A DNA stretch of 64,000 nucleotides from Dolichospermum sp. DET69 (GCA_017355425.1 CP070233.1:102501-166500); one strand, 5' to 3'; positions 1 through 11,639 are shown, numbered from the stretch's first letter. Numbers and translations are program-made. Notes: a model not told the origin generated them from the letters alone.

Positions 1-1070
<1,070 letters not shown>

Positions 1071-1227
1071 ACATTTCTTTTTGTCTGCTGTGATGAAACA
1101 TTCTCATGTTTCACGTCTGCGCTGCTAATTCTCTTTCTCTTATGCAGTTTTCAAGGTTCTGGCTGGAATTTAACCCAGCATTCAAAAACTATTTTCATAG
1201 TTTCAGGTGCTATCTTTTTTCCAAATG

Positions 1228-1300
1228 TGGAGGTTAGCGGACTCGAACCGCTGACATCCTGCTTGCAAAGCAGGCGCTCTACCAACTGAGCCAAACCCCC
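1228..1300 (-). tRNA. tRNA-Ala (anticodon UGC)
   Basis: The 73-nt cloverleaf is readable on the minus strand. The acceptor strands GGGGGTT and AACCTCC pair (one G-U), the D arm contains GGCTCAGTTGGTAGAGC, the anticodon loop holds TGC between CTGCT and AGCAG, the T arm contains GGTTCGAGTCC, and the discriminator is A. CCA is not encoded. It lies in the 16S-23S spacer after tRNA-Ile, as is usual for cyanobacterial rrn operons. Confidence 0.97.
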
Positions 1301-1343
1301 AAAAAGAACTCAAAATTTCTAGTCATGCTTCAAAAATATTTAC

Positions 1344-1371
1344 TTTTGACTTTTGACTTTTGACTTTTGAT
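1344..1371 (-). repeat. Short tandem heptamer repeat in the rRNA spacer
   Basis: Four head-to-tail units of TTTTGAC (the last ends in T) lie between the two spacer tRNAs. Such heptameric repeats are characteristic of heterocyst-forming cyanobacteria and vary in copy number between operons and strains. Confidence 0.85.
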
Positions 1372-1381
1372 TTCCTTCAGG

Positions 1382-1455
<74 letters not shown>

Positions 1456-1578
1456 TAATCGAACCAAATCATAGTTTGAAAGCTTTACTTCAAGTCTGCG
1501 ACCGACCTAGGTTAGACCAATTTAGTTTCTGTTGATAATTTTCATTACCTTCGATTTCTAAATGGATTAGGTCTCCCT

Positions 1579-3066
<1,488 letters not shown>

Positions 3067-3235
3067 GGTTCGTCTGTTATAAGCTCTTTCAACCGTTTTT
3101 ACAACCACGGTCAGGTTATTTTCTTTTTCTGACGCAGGGTACTTGTTGTATTCTGGCTTTCAAACTATAATATTTTCAAGGTTCGGTGCGACTTTCGGCG
3201 TTGCTTTTGTTTCGCTTCGCTTCAGGCACTTACTT

Positions 3236-3264
3236 AATATATCGAACCTCCTTTGGTTTGTCAA
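3236..3264 (-). promoter_or_regulatory. rRNA operon promoter
   Basis: On the minus strand, TTGACA (3259-3264) and TATATT (3236-3241) are separated by exactly 17 bp, a near-consensus sigma-70/SigA promoter. It sits about 170 nt before the 16S 5' end and points into the rRNA operon. The rest of 3067-3453 holds the 16S leader and the upstream region of the divergent nadC gene. No other gene is seen there. Confidence 0.85.
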
Positions 3265-3453
3265 CTACTTTTTCAATCTTTTTTGAAATTTGTTTTTCAT
3301 TTTGATAAAAATCCTTATAGAGCAAGGTCTGTGGGCGTTAAAATTTCTGATTTTTCTATATTATATAATCAGGAGTTAATGAACCACGTATCCCTGACGG
3401 GACCGGAGGGATATAGGTACGAAGGACACGAAGGAAGAAAGAGAAGGGTTTAT

Positions 3454-4320
3454 ATGAAGAGTTCAAGGGCTGTACTACCACCGTTTTTGGTGCTGGATCA
3501 ATTATTGCAAGGTTGGTTACTGGAGGATATTGGTAGGGGAGATCGCACTACTCAATCCCTATTATCCCCAAATTCTACGAAAGGACAGGCTCGATGGATA
3601 GCGAAAGCACCAGGGATAATTGCTGGTTTACCAGTCGCTGCTAGGGTATTTCAGCTTTTGAATCATCAAGTTGATTTTGTGAATATCACGGCTGAGGGGG
3701 GAAAATGTGAACCAGGACAGGTGGTAGCAGAAATTAATGGTTCACTGGATACGCTGTTAATGGGGGAACGGGTGGCTTTGAATTTGGTGATGCGGTTAAG
3801 TGGAATTGCTACTCTGACTAATATATATGTGGAGAAGATAGCTGATTTACCGGCTCAGTTGGTGGATACGCGCAAAACTACACCAGGGTTGAGAATTTTG
3901 GAAAAGTACGCAACTGCGTTGGGTGGTGCGATTAATCACCGAATGGGATTGGATGATGCGGTGATGATTAAGGATAATCATATTGTTGCTGCTGGGGGAA
4001 TTAAGGAAGCTATTACCCGCATTCGTTCTCAAATTCCTTATCCTCTGACGATTGAGGTGGAGACGGAAAATTTAGAACAGGTGCGGGAAGCTTTACAGCA
4101 CAAGGCTGATATTATTATGTTGGATAATATGCCTTTGTCAATGATGAGTGAGGCTGTTTTATTAATTCGTCAAGAAGATAGTCGGGTGAAGATTGAGGCT
4201 TCTGGTAATGTGACGCTGGAAACTATTTGCGCTGTGGCGGAAACTGGTGTTGATTATATTTCTAGCAGTGCGCCTATTACTCAGTCTAAGTGGTTGGATT
4301 TAAGTATGAGAATGGGTTAA
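3454..4320 (+). CDS. nadC: Nicotinate-nucleotide diphosphorylase (quinolinate phosphoribosyltransferase)
   Basis: NadC converts quinolinate and PRPP to nicotinate mononucleotide, CO2 and PPi in de novo NAD synthesis in the cytosol. The 288-residue product matches the family length. It shows the N-terminal LEDIGRGDRTT-type segment, the substrate-binding stretch VDTRKTTPGLRILEKYA, HRMGLDDAVMIKDNH, an EVE motif and IMLDNM, all typical of the barrel active site. I chose ATG 3454 because the open frame extends 67 codons further upstream into low-complexity intergenic sequence (GGTACGAAGGACACGAAGG) that is not protein-like. The stop overlaps the stop of the convergent aminotransferase by three bases. 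Confidence 0.95.
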   Translation: MKSSRAVLPPFLVLDQLLQGWLLEDIGRGDRTTQSLLSPNSTKGQARWIAKAPGIIAGLPVAARVFQLLNHQVDFVNITAEGGKCEPGQVVAEINGSLDTLLMGERVALNLVMRLSGIATLTNIYVEKIADLPAQLVDTRKTTPGLRILEKYATALGGAINHRMGLDDAVMIKDNHIVAAGGIKEAITRIRSQIPYPLTIEVETENLEQVREALQHKADIIMLDNMPLSMMSEAVLLIRQEDSRVKIEASGNVTLETICAVAETGVDYISSSAPITQSKWLDLSMRMG

Positions 4321-5522
4321 TGGAGAAATTTAGAAATTCTCTCGACTGCGGTTTCTAGGATTTCCGGTTTCTGCACTAATGCAAAACGAACGTATCCTTC
4401 ACCAAATTGACCAAAACCTACGCCGGGGGAAGCAGCTACGCCTGTTTGTTTAACTAGTTCGGTGCAGAATTCTATGGAATTATGACTCCACTGTGGGGGT
4501 AATTTTGCCCAAATGTACATTGTGGCTTGGGGTGTGGGAACGCTCCAACCTATACTATTTAAGGCTTTAATGAAAGCATCACGGCGTTGACGAAAAATAT
4601 CTACGGCAAATTTTACACCGTCTTGTGGTCCTGTGAGTGCGGCGATCGCTCCGTTCAAAATGCCCAAATATTGGTTAAAATCAACGGTGGCTTTGATCTG
4701 TTTTAAGGCTTGAATTAATTGGGGATTCCCAATTGCATAACCGATGCGGAAGCCACCCATATTATACGATTTAGACAGGGTAAAAAATTCTATGGAGACG
4801 CTTTTTTCAGGATCTGCTTGCAAAATTGAGGGAACAAGGGATTTTAGATGTTGGATTTTGGATTTTGGATTTTGGGTTTCTTCTGTGAAAACCAAGTCTA
4901 CGTAGGGGAAGTCGTGAACGAGAACAATATTATGTTGTTGACAAAAAGTCACGGCTTCTTGAAAGAAGGATAATGGGGCGATCGCACTGGTAGGATTATG
5001 AGGATAGCTTAATACCATCAACCGCGACTTGGCTAAGACAGTGACGGGAATATCACTAAAAACTGGTAAAAAATCATTTTCTGGTTTTAATGGCATTGGG
5101 TAAATTTGACCATTGGCCAAATATACTCCACCTGCATGGGAAGGATAACCAGGATCTAATAATAAAGCAAAATCGCCGGGATTGAGTACCGCTAAAGGTA
5201 TATGGGCTGTTCCTTCTTGAGAACCAATTAAGGGTAAAACTTCTGTTTCTGGGTTAACTGGGATACCGAATTTTTGCTCATACCATTGGGCTGCGGCTTG
5301 ACGGAAATTTTGAGTACCACGAAATAATAAGTAACCATGAGTGCTAGGATCATGGAGAGATTGAGCGATCGCTTCTAGGACATGATTCGCAGTCGGTAAA
5401 TCGGAAGAACCCAAAGATAAATCAATTAATTCTCTTCCAGCAGCCAATGCGATGGTCTTGGCTGTGTCCATATCGGCAAATACGTTGGATTTTAAGGGTT
5501 GTAATCGGGTGGCAAATTGCAT
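4317..5522 (-). CDS. PLP-dependent aminotransferase, class I/II (LL-diaminopimelate aminotransferase-like)
   Basis: A 401-residue fold-type I aminotransferase. Recognisable pieces are the PLP-phosphate region GSQEGTAHIPLA, DPGYPSH, the SYPHNPTS segment, and SKSYNMGGFRIGY, whose lysine forms the Schiff base. A C-terminal segment ending YVRFAL is typical of the family. The overall pattern is closest to the DapL/aspartate aminotransferase group, but the true amino donor and acceptor cannot be read from sequence. Near residues 215-225 there is an odd NPKSKIQHLK insert encoded by three GGATTTT heptamers, which looks like an intergenic repeat absorbed into the gene. It is convergent with nadC. Confidence 0.85.
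   Translation of the reverse strand: MQFATRLQPLKSNVFADMDTAKTIALAAGRELIDLSLGSSDLPTANHVLEAIAQSLHDPSTHGYLLFRGTQNFRQAAAQWYEQKFGIPVNPETEVLPLIGSQEGTAHIPLAVLNPGDFALLLDPGYPSHAGGVYLANGQIYPMPLKPENDFLPVFSDIPVTVLAKSRLMVLSYPHNPTSAIAPLSFFQEAVTFCQQHNIVLVHDFPYVDLVFTEETQNPKSKIQHLKSLVPSILQADPEKSVSIEFFTLSKSYNMGGFRIGYAIGNPQLIQALKQIKATVDFNQYLGILNGAIAALTGPQDGVKFAVDIFRQRRDAFIKALNSIGWSVPTPQATMYIWAKLPPQWSHNSIEFCTELVKQTGVAASPGVGFGQFGEGYVRFALVQKPEILETAVERISKFLH
4853..4873 (-). repeat. Heptamer tandem repeat inside a coding region
   Basis: Three GGATTTT units (AAAATCC on the coding strand) lie inside the aminotransferase gene and keep its frame. The same kind of heptamer is otherwise intergenic in this window. Confidence 0.75.
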
Positions 5523-5597
5523 TTTAATTATTATTCATTGGTCATTAGTCATGAGTGAGTGATCATAAACTATGGAGTTTTGATCACTGACGGGTAA

Positions 5598-5933
5598 CTA
5601 ATTATTATTTAAATGCTTATCCAAAAAACTGAGTAATTTATCTTTACCAATTACTCCCTCAATAGATTCTAATACTTCTTCTCCTCTTAGCAGTCTCAGA
5701 GCAGGAAGACCTTCTACTTGATATTCTTTGACGGTGAGTGGATTGGGGTCAGTTTCTATTTTAACAATTTTTAGGCGATCGCTATATTTGTTAGCAGCTA
5801 AATTAATAACTGGTGACATCAGTTGACAAGGACCACACCAAGAAGCCCAAAAATAAACCAATACAGGCTGCTCGGCTTTTAATACTTCCGTTTCAAACTC
5901 AGCATCAGTGATATTGATTACACCCTTATTCAT
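5598..5933 (-). CDS. trxA: Thioredoxin
   Basis: An 111-residue thioredoxin with FWASWCGPCQLMSP: the WCGPC redox centre lies near residues 31-35 and the cis-proline loop near EGLPALRL. It should act as a soluble dithiol reductant. I chose ATG 5933 over an upstream frame start at 6008 because GGAG precedes it by about 6 nt and the length then equals normal TrxA. The upstream extension shows no conserved sequence. Gln replaces the more common Lys/Arg after CGPC, as in some cyanobacterial thioredoxins. Its target set is unknown. Confidence 0.92.
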   Translation of the reverse strand: MNKGVINITDAEFETEVLKAEQPVLVYFWASWCGPCQLMSPVINLAANKYSDRLKIVKIETDPNPLTVKEYQVEGLPALRLLRGEEVLESIEGVIGKDKLLSFLDKHLNNN

Positions 5934-6632
5934 TATAATCTCCATTAGGCGGTATTGATCAAAGTTGACACACAGAATAGAGAATACTTTATCCCAATCT
6001 GTTCCCACTTCACTATTTATAGCAGGCAGAGGGAAATGTTTATTTCGTTTTACTCAAAAATCAGAAAGTACAAACTATATAGATTTGAAAAATGATTGTG
6101 AGACAACAGAGGATTTCTCACCTATGCCTACTTGCTTATAATTGTCAAGTATCCAATACTTAAAAAAATCTGTTATTTTATCAGGCAAACATTATTACAG
6201 CATATTGCAGGTAAATAAAAGACAAAATTTAGTGATAAAGCTATGTGGCTGTAGAGGTTGAGTCATGCTGTAATGTCAGTATTTATAAAAATATTTTCCC
6301 TGCTTATTGCAAATAGTTGACAATAATAGCTATAAAGACTTATGCTATATTTTGTCATTAACTACACTAATTAAATATCTTAATCAAAATCACTAGTCAT
6401 GAAAATTCTTGACTAGCAAGCTTTTCATGAAAAATACATAAGTATTTTAGTGGCAGAGAAACAAATAAATTTTGGAGAAGATTATTTAGTTAATGCTAAA
6501 AGATATCAAAGTAAGCATCGGAAAAGATGAAAATTGTTTTGAGAAAGTTTTCTAATACTTGGACTGAAAGCTTATTGAGAATTGTTGTAAATAGATGTGT
6601 AACTGTAATTTACCTGAATGGAGGATTACCTA
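5934..6632. other. AT-rich intergenic region with candidate promoter
   Basis: About 700 bp without a credible gene. A sigma-70-like pair TTGACA (6317-6322) and TATGCT (6341-6346), 18 bp apart, points towards the downstream membrane-protein operon. An inverted repeat CATGAAAA...TTTTCATG spans roughly 6398-6429. If the promoter is real, the 5' leader is close to 290 nt. Confidence 0.4.
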
Positions 6633-7256
6633 ATGATGGAAGAAAAATATACCGATTTAGTCAGCACAGAGTTTCCTAGACAGCTAGATATCGCCAAAAT
6701 CAGCGTTTATGGCTTAAGTATTCTTTCAGCAGCATTGTTTCTTTCTCTGCCTTTTTTTAACATCTTCAATCCTAGTCCGTGGCAAAGATGGATAGGTACA
6801 GTACATGGCTTCGGTTCTTTACTGTCCACAGTAGTTGCAGTGTATACAGGACATTTAGCCTTTCCCTTGCTGCGGGGAGGGAGTAAAATTTTACCGCAGA
6901 TGCGGACTTTAACATTTTGGTCAACAGCGATCGCATTTTTAGGTATTGCCACAGGCAACTTAGCATATATGCGCTACCGAGCTAATATAGAATTTGGTGG
7001 CGCTCGTGCGTGGTTAATAGAAAATACACCATTAGGACAATACATATTAATGGAATATCACGAATTTACCGTGTTATTTACATTGCCAATAGGTGTAGCT
7101 TGTACGTTGATTTTGTGGCAATATGGCGACTCAATTTTAGAAAAAGAAAATCGCCCAGTTTTAACAGCAACTTGTGTGGCTTTAATGGCAATGATGTTTT
7201 TTGCAATGGGTGGACTAGTCACCGGACTTAGTATTGCAAAACTTCATACTTTGTAA
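6633..7256 (+). CDS. DUF4079-like membrane protein, cytochrome b561-like
   Basis: A 207-residue integral membrane protein with about five hydrophobic helices (around residues 22-42, 55-75, 95-112, 138-158 and 173-195). The arrangement, with histidines in or near helices (GTVHGFG, YTGHLAF, MEYHEF), resembles DUF4079/b561-type haem-binding proteins. Haem binding is inference. ATG 6633 is preferred because GGAGG at 6620-6624 sits 8 nt before it, whereas the earlier ATG 6618 overlaps that ribosome binding site. It is the first gene of a three-gene operon with the two membrane proteins downstream. Confidence 0.7.
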   Translation: MMEEKYTDLVSTEFPRQLDIAKISVYGLSILSAALFLSLPFFNIFNPSPWQRWIGTVHGFGSLLSTVVAVYTGHLAFPLLRGGSKILPQMRTLTFWSTAIAFLGIATGNLAYMRYRANIEFGGARAWLIENTPLGQYILMEYHEFTVLFTLPIGVACTLILWQYGDSILEKENRPVLTATCVALMAMMFFAMGGLVTGLSIAKLHTL

Positions 7257-7295
7257 GTTTTTCAATGTTAACTATTAACCAATAAAAATCAGAAA

Positions 7296-7769
7296 ATGAC
7301 TAAAGATCTATCACGGGCATCTGAATTTAAAACACAGCCTATCTATGGCAAAATTTGGAGTTCATTGAAAAGATTTCCTGGTGTTTTAGCTAAAGGAGCA
7401 AACAAGCCGCCTGCAACTTCTGGTCCTGCTGCCGCAGCATTAATTAGTGGAGGAATAGGATGTTTTACGATGATGGTGGCACATCATTTATCAGACACAT
7501 CTAAACAGCGAGAAAAAATACTTAAAGACCTTGGCGGTTGGATACCCGGAAGCCATAATCCTAGTAAACTTTGGGGAAACATTGGCAGCTATGCCGGCAA
7601 AGAAACTATGTTGCTGATTGGTTGGCTGGTCAGTTGGGTGATTCTTTACTTTTTGTGGAAAGACAAACAAATTAAATCTAAAACCATCTTTTTCTGGATA
7701 TTTTTCCTATTTGTTGCGGCTACAGCTATGAGTTGGCATCCCCTGTTTCCATATTTACCTTTGCATTAA
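7296..7769 (+). CDS. Membrane protein of unknown function
   Basis: I do not recognise the family. The 157-residue protein has a basic, soluble N-terminal 45 residues and about three hydrophobic helices (roughly 45-66, 103-122 and 130-150), with paired histidines (MVAHHLSD) at the end of the first. It lies 39 nt after the DUF4079-like gene and 18 nt before the next small membrane protein, so co-transcription and a shared membrane complex are plausible. The histidines and the b561-like neighbour make a redox role possible but unproven. Confidence 0.65.
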   Translation: MTKDLSRASEFKTQPIYGKIWSSLKRFPGVLAKGANKPPATSGPAAAALISGGIGCFTMMVAHHLSDTSKQREKILKDLGGWIPGSHNPSKLWGNIGSYAGKETMLLIGWLVSWVILYFLWKDKQIKSKTIFFWIFFLFVAATAMSWHPLFPYLPLH

Positions 7770-7787
7770 AGATTGAGGAATTTAAAA

Positions 7788-8015
7788 ATGCTACAAACGC
7801 CAAGAGACGTTCTTGAAAAAAGAATGCACAAGTATGTTTTTGGTTTAGTAGGAGTGTTTCTTTTGTTTGCAATTACCTTACCGATTGCTTGTTTAAGAGT
7901 AAAGCAAGATAAAAGACTTATTAACTACAACTTCCATTTAAAGTCTTTAACTTTGGAAGGTAAATTAGTTGAACCCTCTAGTCCATCACAAGAGACTCAG
8001 CCACAGAAGCATTAA
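7788..8015 (+). CDS. Small single-span membrane protein
   Basis: A 75-residue protein with one transmembrane helix (about residues 18-36, YVFGLVGVFLLFAITLPIA) and a hydrophilic Pro/Ser-rich tail. No family is recognised. ATG 7788 is used because GAGG at 7775-7778 is correctly spaced. The frame opens five codons earlier with a TTG that overlaps the ribosome binding site. It is the last gene of the 6.6-8.0 kb operon and could be a small subunit of the complex formed by its neighbours. Confidence 0.6.
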   Translation: MLQTPRDVLEKRMHKYVFGLVGVFLLFAITLPIACLRVKQDKRLINYNFHLKSLTLEGKLVEPSSPSQETQPQKH

Positions 8016-8285
8016 AAAATGAAAAAACTACAGAAATCAAGAGACCCACCAAGCGGTTTAAACTCTTGATTTGGTAACCACAAGATTTTGTTGTTGGTTT
8101 CTAATCCGTTAAATATTGTCAAATATCTGGAACATCTTTGCATTCATATTTTGACCCCAGAATTTTGCTTCAGTTGAGCGATGGCACTTCGTGCTGGCTA
8201 AGGGCGATATCACTTCCCAGATTGCTTGCAGACTGGGGAGGATTTTATGGGCATTTACCACACCAATTTTTAGGAAATTTTCTCA

Positions 8286-10229
8286 ATGACATTCAACGCA
8301 AATGACACATCTTCTCTGCTTCCAGGCAGCACCGCCTTTGCAATAGGTAATTTATCCGACCCATTATTACCCCTAAATCCCCCACCCCTCGGCTCTGCTG
8401 CCCCTATCTATGGCACAGGGGCGGATGATGTGATCAATGCCGTAAGCAAAGTTGTCGTCTACGCTGGTGATGGCAACAACGTCGTTCTCACGGGCAACTA
8501 CAGTGATGTGATTTATGCTGGCTTTGGTCGGGACATTATTGATGCAGGCAAAGGCAACAACTTCATTTCTGCGGGAGAAGGAGTAAACCTGATCACCACT
8601 GGGTTGGGTAATGATGTCATCTACTCCGGTGCGAGTGGTGATTTTATTGATGGGGGTGCTGGGAATAATGTCATCTTTGCAGGGGAAGGCAACAACCGCA
8701 TCCTGACGGGTAAAGGCAACGACACAATTTATGCCGGGGCAGGGAACGACACGATCTACTCTGGTAAAGGCAACGACACAATTGATGCCGGGGCAGGCAA
8801 CAATGTGATCAACGCAGGTACTGGCAATGACTCGGTGTACCTCGGCAGCACCGGCAAAGACAAGCTAATCCTGGAAGGCGGCACAGGTTCCGTCGCTGTG
8901 TGGGGGTTCAATACCACGTCCGACAAAGTGCGGTTGGGGGAAAGCTTACTGGGTAAATCCCTCAGCTTTACCAGCAGCAATGGCGACACCTTGGTGTATG
9001 CGGGTAATGATCTTCTCGCAACGCTCAAAGGAGTGGCATCTGGATCTCAGGCTTTGGTGGACAACGGACCACTCTACCGTTACGCAGCAACTGATTTGGG
9101 TTCTCTCAGTACCAACCCTAATGGTTCAGTCAACGCAGCTTCGATTAACGACTTCGGACAAATTGCCGGACGCTTTGACACAGGCGCAACATTCACCAAT
9201 ACAAACGCCACTACGGGTGTAGTCAACACTAACAACGTCCGTCAAGGCTTCATCTGGGAAAATGGCGTGCAAACTGCCATAACCAGCACTGGATTGAAAA
9301 ATGGTCAGTCCGATTTTGGTGCAGCAAATGGCGCAACCGTCACCCTGCTCACGCCCAACGTTAATACCATCAGCGATCGCGGTGTCATCTTGGGAACGGC
9401 TGATGAAGTGCGACAACCGAATCCTCTAGCCACGGACCGCGCCCTAGTTTGGGAAAAGAACGGCAGTAGCTACAACCTGACAATCAACGACTTTGGGGGC
9501 GTGGAGAGCTACTTCTTGGACATCAACAACAGGAACCTCATCTCTGGTCGTAATATTGAAGCATCAGGTTACGACAACCCGCTTTACTGGGAAAATGGCG
9601 TGGTAACTGCCTTGACAGATCTGGCTGTGAGCGGCGACGGCGGCACAGCCCGTGGAGTCAACGGTAATGGTCAAATCGTCGGATATGTGGACAGCGACGG
9701 AGTTTTGGATGGATCTGCCAAGAACACCGCCATTGTGTGGAATAAAGATGCCAACGGTGTATATCAACTCACTGATTTAGGCACTTTTGGTGGAGACCAA
9801 GCTACCTTGCGAGACATCAACAACGCGGGTCAGATTATTGGTTCTTCAACTAGTGGTAGTGGCAGCACCGCGACTAGTACGCCATTCTTGCTCCAAGCAG
9901 ATGGTACATTCACTGCGATCGGTAGCTTAGGCGGTAACACCGGTTCTGTTAACGGAATCAATGAATTTGGTCAAGTCGTAGGGGCTTCTCAAATCGCCGC
10001 AGCTACAAATCATGCCTATGTTTGGAGCGGCGGTGTGCTGTCTGACTTGAACAACTTGCTGACCACACCGCTTACCTATAACGGTGCGACTGTAACTTTG
10101 ACAAGTGCCACTAGCGTTAACAACTTCGGACAAATCGTGGCGACTGGAACCTATACTTACGTGGATAACTCAACTGCAACTCCAACCACTAAAACAGGGA
10201 CTCGATCCTACGTGCTGAATGTTGCTTAG
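8286..10229 (+). CDS. RTX-type calcium-binding protein with HAF repeats
   Basis: The 647-residue protein has two repeat parts. Residues about 55-195 carry glycine/aspartate-rich nonapeptide-like units (GNDTIYAGAGNDTIYSGKGN and variants), the RTX beta-roll that binds calcium and is usually exported by type I secretion. Residues about 268-630 carry at least five HAF-type units, for example DLGTFGG followed by INNAGQIIG, and INEFGQVVG. No signal peptide is seen, which fits C-terminal type I export, but no transporter gene is adjacent. The gene is visibly GC-richer than its neighbours, which suggests a different origin. A surface or extracellular role is inferred. Confidence 0.85.
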   Translation: MTFNANDTSSLLPGSTAFAIGNLSDPLLPLNPPPLGSAAPIYGTGADDVINAVSKVVVYAGDGNNVVLTGNYSDVIYAGFGRDIIDAGKGNNFISAGEGVNLITTGLGNDVIYSGASGDFIDGGAGNNVIFAGEGNNRILTGKGNDTIYAGAGNDTIYSGKGNDTIDAGAGNNVINAGTGNDSVYLGSTGKDKLILEGGTGSVAVWGFNTTSDKVRLGESLLGKSLSFTSSNGDTLVYAGNDLLATLKGVASGSQALVDNGPLYRYAATDLGSLSTNPNGSVNAASINDFGQIAGRFDTGATFTNTNATTGVVNTNNVRQGFIWENGVQTAITSTGLKNGQSDFGAANGATVTLLTPNVNTISDRGVILGTADEVRQPNPLATDRALVWEKNGSSYNLTINDFGGVESYFLDINNRNLISGRNIEASGYDNPLYWENGVVTALTDLAVSGDGGTARGVNGNGQIVGYVDSDGVLDGSAKNTAIVWNKDANGVYQLTDLGTFGGDQATLRDINNAGQIIGSSTSGSGSTATSTPFLLQADGTFTAIGSLGGNTGSVNGINEFGQVVGASQIAAATNHAYVWSGGVLSDLNNLLTTPLTYNGATVTLTSATSVNNFGQIVATGTYTYVDNSTATPTTKTGTRSYVLNVA

Positions 10230-10685
10230 TAGTATTTAGGAAGTCACCAGAATTAAAAGGGGTCTCTGACTCCCGATGGGAACAGTAAATAGGAAAAACT
10301 GTTCCCTAATTTATCAATAATTTAGCAATTACCTTATCATTAACTGTGGTAGCTTAGAGGATGTTTTAAAAGTTTTCAAGGTATAAATTAACCCCTCTTG
10401 TAAACCTCTCCCCGAAGCGGGGTGAGGCTTTGAAACCCCCCTTCCCTACGAGGGAAGGGGGGTAGGGGGGTTAGGTTTTTGGAGATTATTGGTTTTATTT
10501 AATACTTTTCAAACACCCTCTTAGATGTTACCGTGAAAATTTGGCGATCGCATAGATTATAGATATTGAAATTAAGCCTTTTTCAGATATTTACAATTAT
10601 CCTTTTGACAGCAGTTTTCATATATATGAAAAATCCCACACAAATCAGATGTGTGGGATTAACTGCATGGAATTATCTGCAAAAA
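10230..10685. other. Intergenic region carrying a MITE
   Basis: A 456-bp gap between the convergent RTX/HAF gene and vipp1. It holds the mobile element at 10357-10520. A perfect inverted repeat around AATCCCACACA...TGTGTGGGATT near 10624-10661 may end transcription. No gene is seen. Confidence 0.6.
10357..10520. mobile_element. MITE family A, copy 1 (3-bp TSD TTA)
   Basis: A 164-bp non-coding element bounded by imperfect terminal inverted repeats (GAGGATGTTTTAAAAGT left; inverted right end GAGGGTGTTTGAAAAGT). TTA at 10354-10356 and 10521-10523 forms a 3-bp direct duplication. A second copy lies at 37398-37581. The TNA-type 3-bp duplication is like that of IS5-family (IS1031-group) transposition, so an IS5-like parent is inferred. 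Confidence 0.85.
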
Positions 10686-11477
10686 CTACAGATTATCCAA
10701 TTGTTTACGGAGGGCTTCCAATTCAGCATCAACTGGTTGAGCAGGTCTAGCTGTACTGGTTGGTTGGACTGGAGTGGAGGGGCTAGGTTGTTCTGGGGTG
10801 AGTAGTTTTGGTTCTGGTGCAGGTGCTAGGGATGCTTTCATAGCAGCTAATTCATCATCAACATCACTACCAGACTCCAATTGTGCAAATTGGTGATCTA
10901 AATCTGCACTTGCTAACTCCGCTCCTGACTGAGCGCGAGCTTCTTGTATTAAGACTTTTTCTTCCATCCGCTCAAAAGCAGACATGGCACTGCTGGTATT
11001 CATGCCACTAACCATACCTTGGAGTTGCTCCTGGGCTTTGGCCGCAGTAATCCGGGCTTTGAGCATTTCTTTCTTGGTTTTTGCCTCAGAAATCTTGCTC
11101 TCTAACTGGATTAAACTCTTCTTGAGACCGTCTACTTGAACATTTTGCTGATCTAGACTAGTTTTTAATGCTGTAGCGGTATCAGTATAAGTTTTCTTGC
11201 GCTCTAATGCTTGACGGGCTAGGCTTTCATCACCTTTTTGTAGGGCAAGTTGGGCGTTGCGCTGCCACTTATTAATTTCATTCTGTCCTTCGTTATACTG
11301 CTTCTCTGTCCGTTTTTGGGCTGCTATTGCTTGAGCTACCCCTTGACGTAGCTTGACCATATCCTCTTGCATTTCCAGGAGTGCCTGCTCCAGCATTTTT
11401 TCTGGATCTTCGGCTTTACTGACCAAATCGTTTAGATTAGCACCAACTACGCGTTTAAGGCGATCAAATAATCCCAT
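10686..11477 (-). CDS. vipp1: Vipp1/IM30, PspA-family membrane-remodelling protein
   Basis: A 263-residue, almost wholly helical, coiled-coil protein of the PspA/IM30 family. It starts with the amphipathic helix MGLFDRLKRVVGANLNDLV followed by AEDPEKMLEQ. It also has the C-terminal extension ending DAELEALRKQLDNL, separated by a Pro-rich linker, which distinguishes Vipp1 from PspA. Vipp1 supports thylakoid biogenesis and membrane protection. ATG 11477 is chosen because it begins exactly at the conserved amphipathic helix. The frame is open 42 codons further upstream but that part is not family-like. The upstream gene at 11871-12581 is a paralogue in the same direction. Confidence 0.93.
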   Translation of the reverse strand: MGLFDRLKRVVGANLNDLVSKAEDPEKMLEQALLEMQEDMVKLRQGVAQAIAAQKRTEKQYNEGQNEINKWQRNAQLALQKGDESLARQALERKKTYTDTATALKTSLDQQNVQVDGLKKSLIQLESKISEAKTKKEMLKARITAAKAQEQLQGMVSGMNTSSAMSAFERMEEKVLIQEARAQSGAELASADLDHQFAQLESGSDVDDELAAMKASLAPAPEPKLLTPEQPSPSTPVQPTSTARPAQPVDAELEALRKQLDNL

Positions 11478-11639
11478 AAATTTATTTTTCCTTTCAAGGT
11501 TTACACTCTTGGTTAGATAGTTAGCTTTTTTAGTATTTAACGGGTCATGGAAGTCCCCAGCATTTTCTGGTAAGATAGGTATTGTCTTGACCATCAATGC
11601 CACAAGCGAAAACCAAGCTAATAGGTATATGTCGCAAGA

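Noticed and set aside
3253-3453. Extended N-terminus of NadC
   Set aside because: The upstream 67 codons cover low-complexity intergenic DNA, and the protein from 3454 has the normal family length.
10566-10805. 79-codon plus-strand frame
   Set aside because: It lies largely antisense to the C-terminal codons of vipp1 and has no family resemblance.
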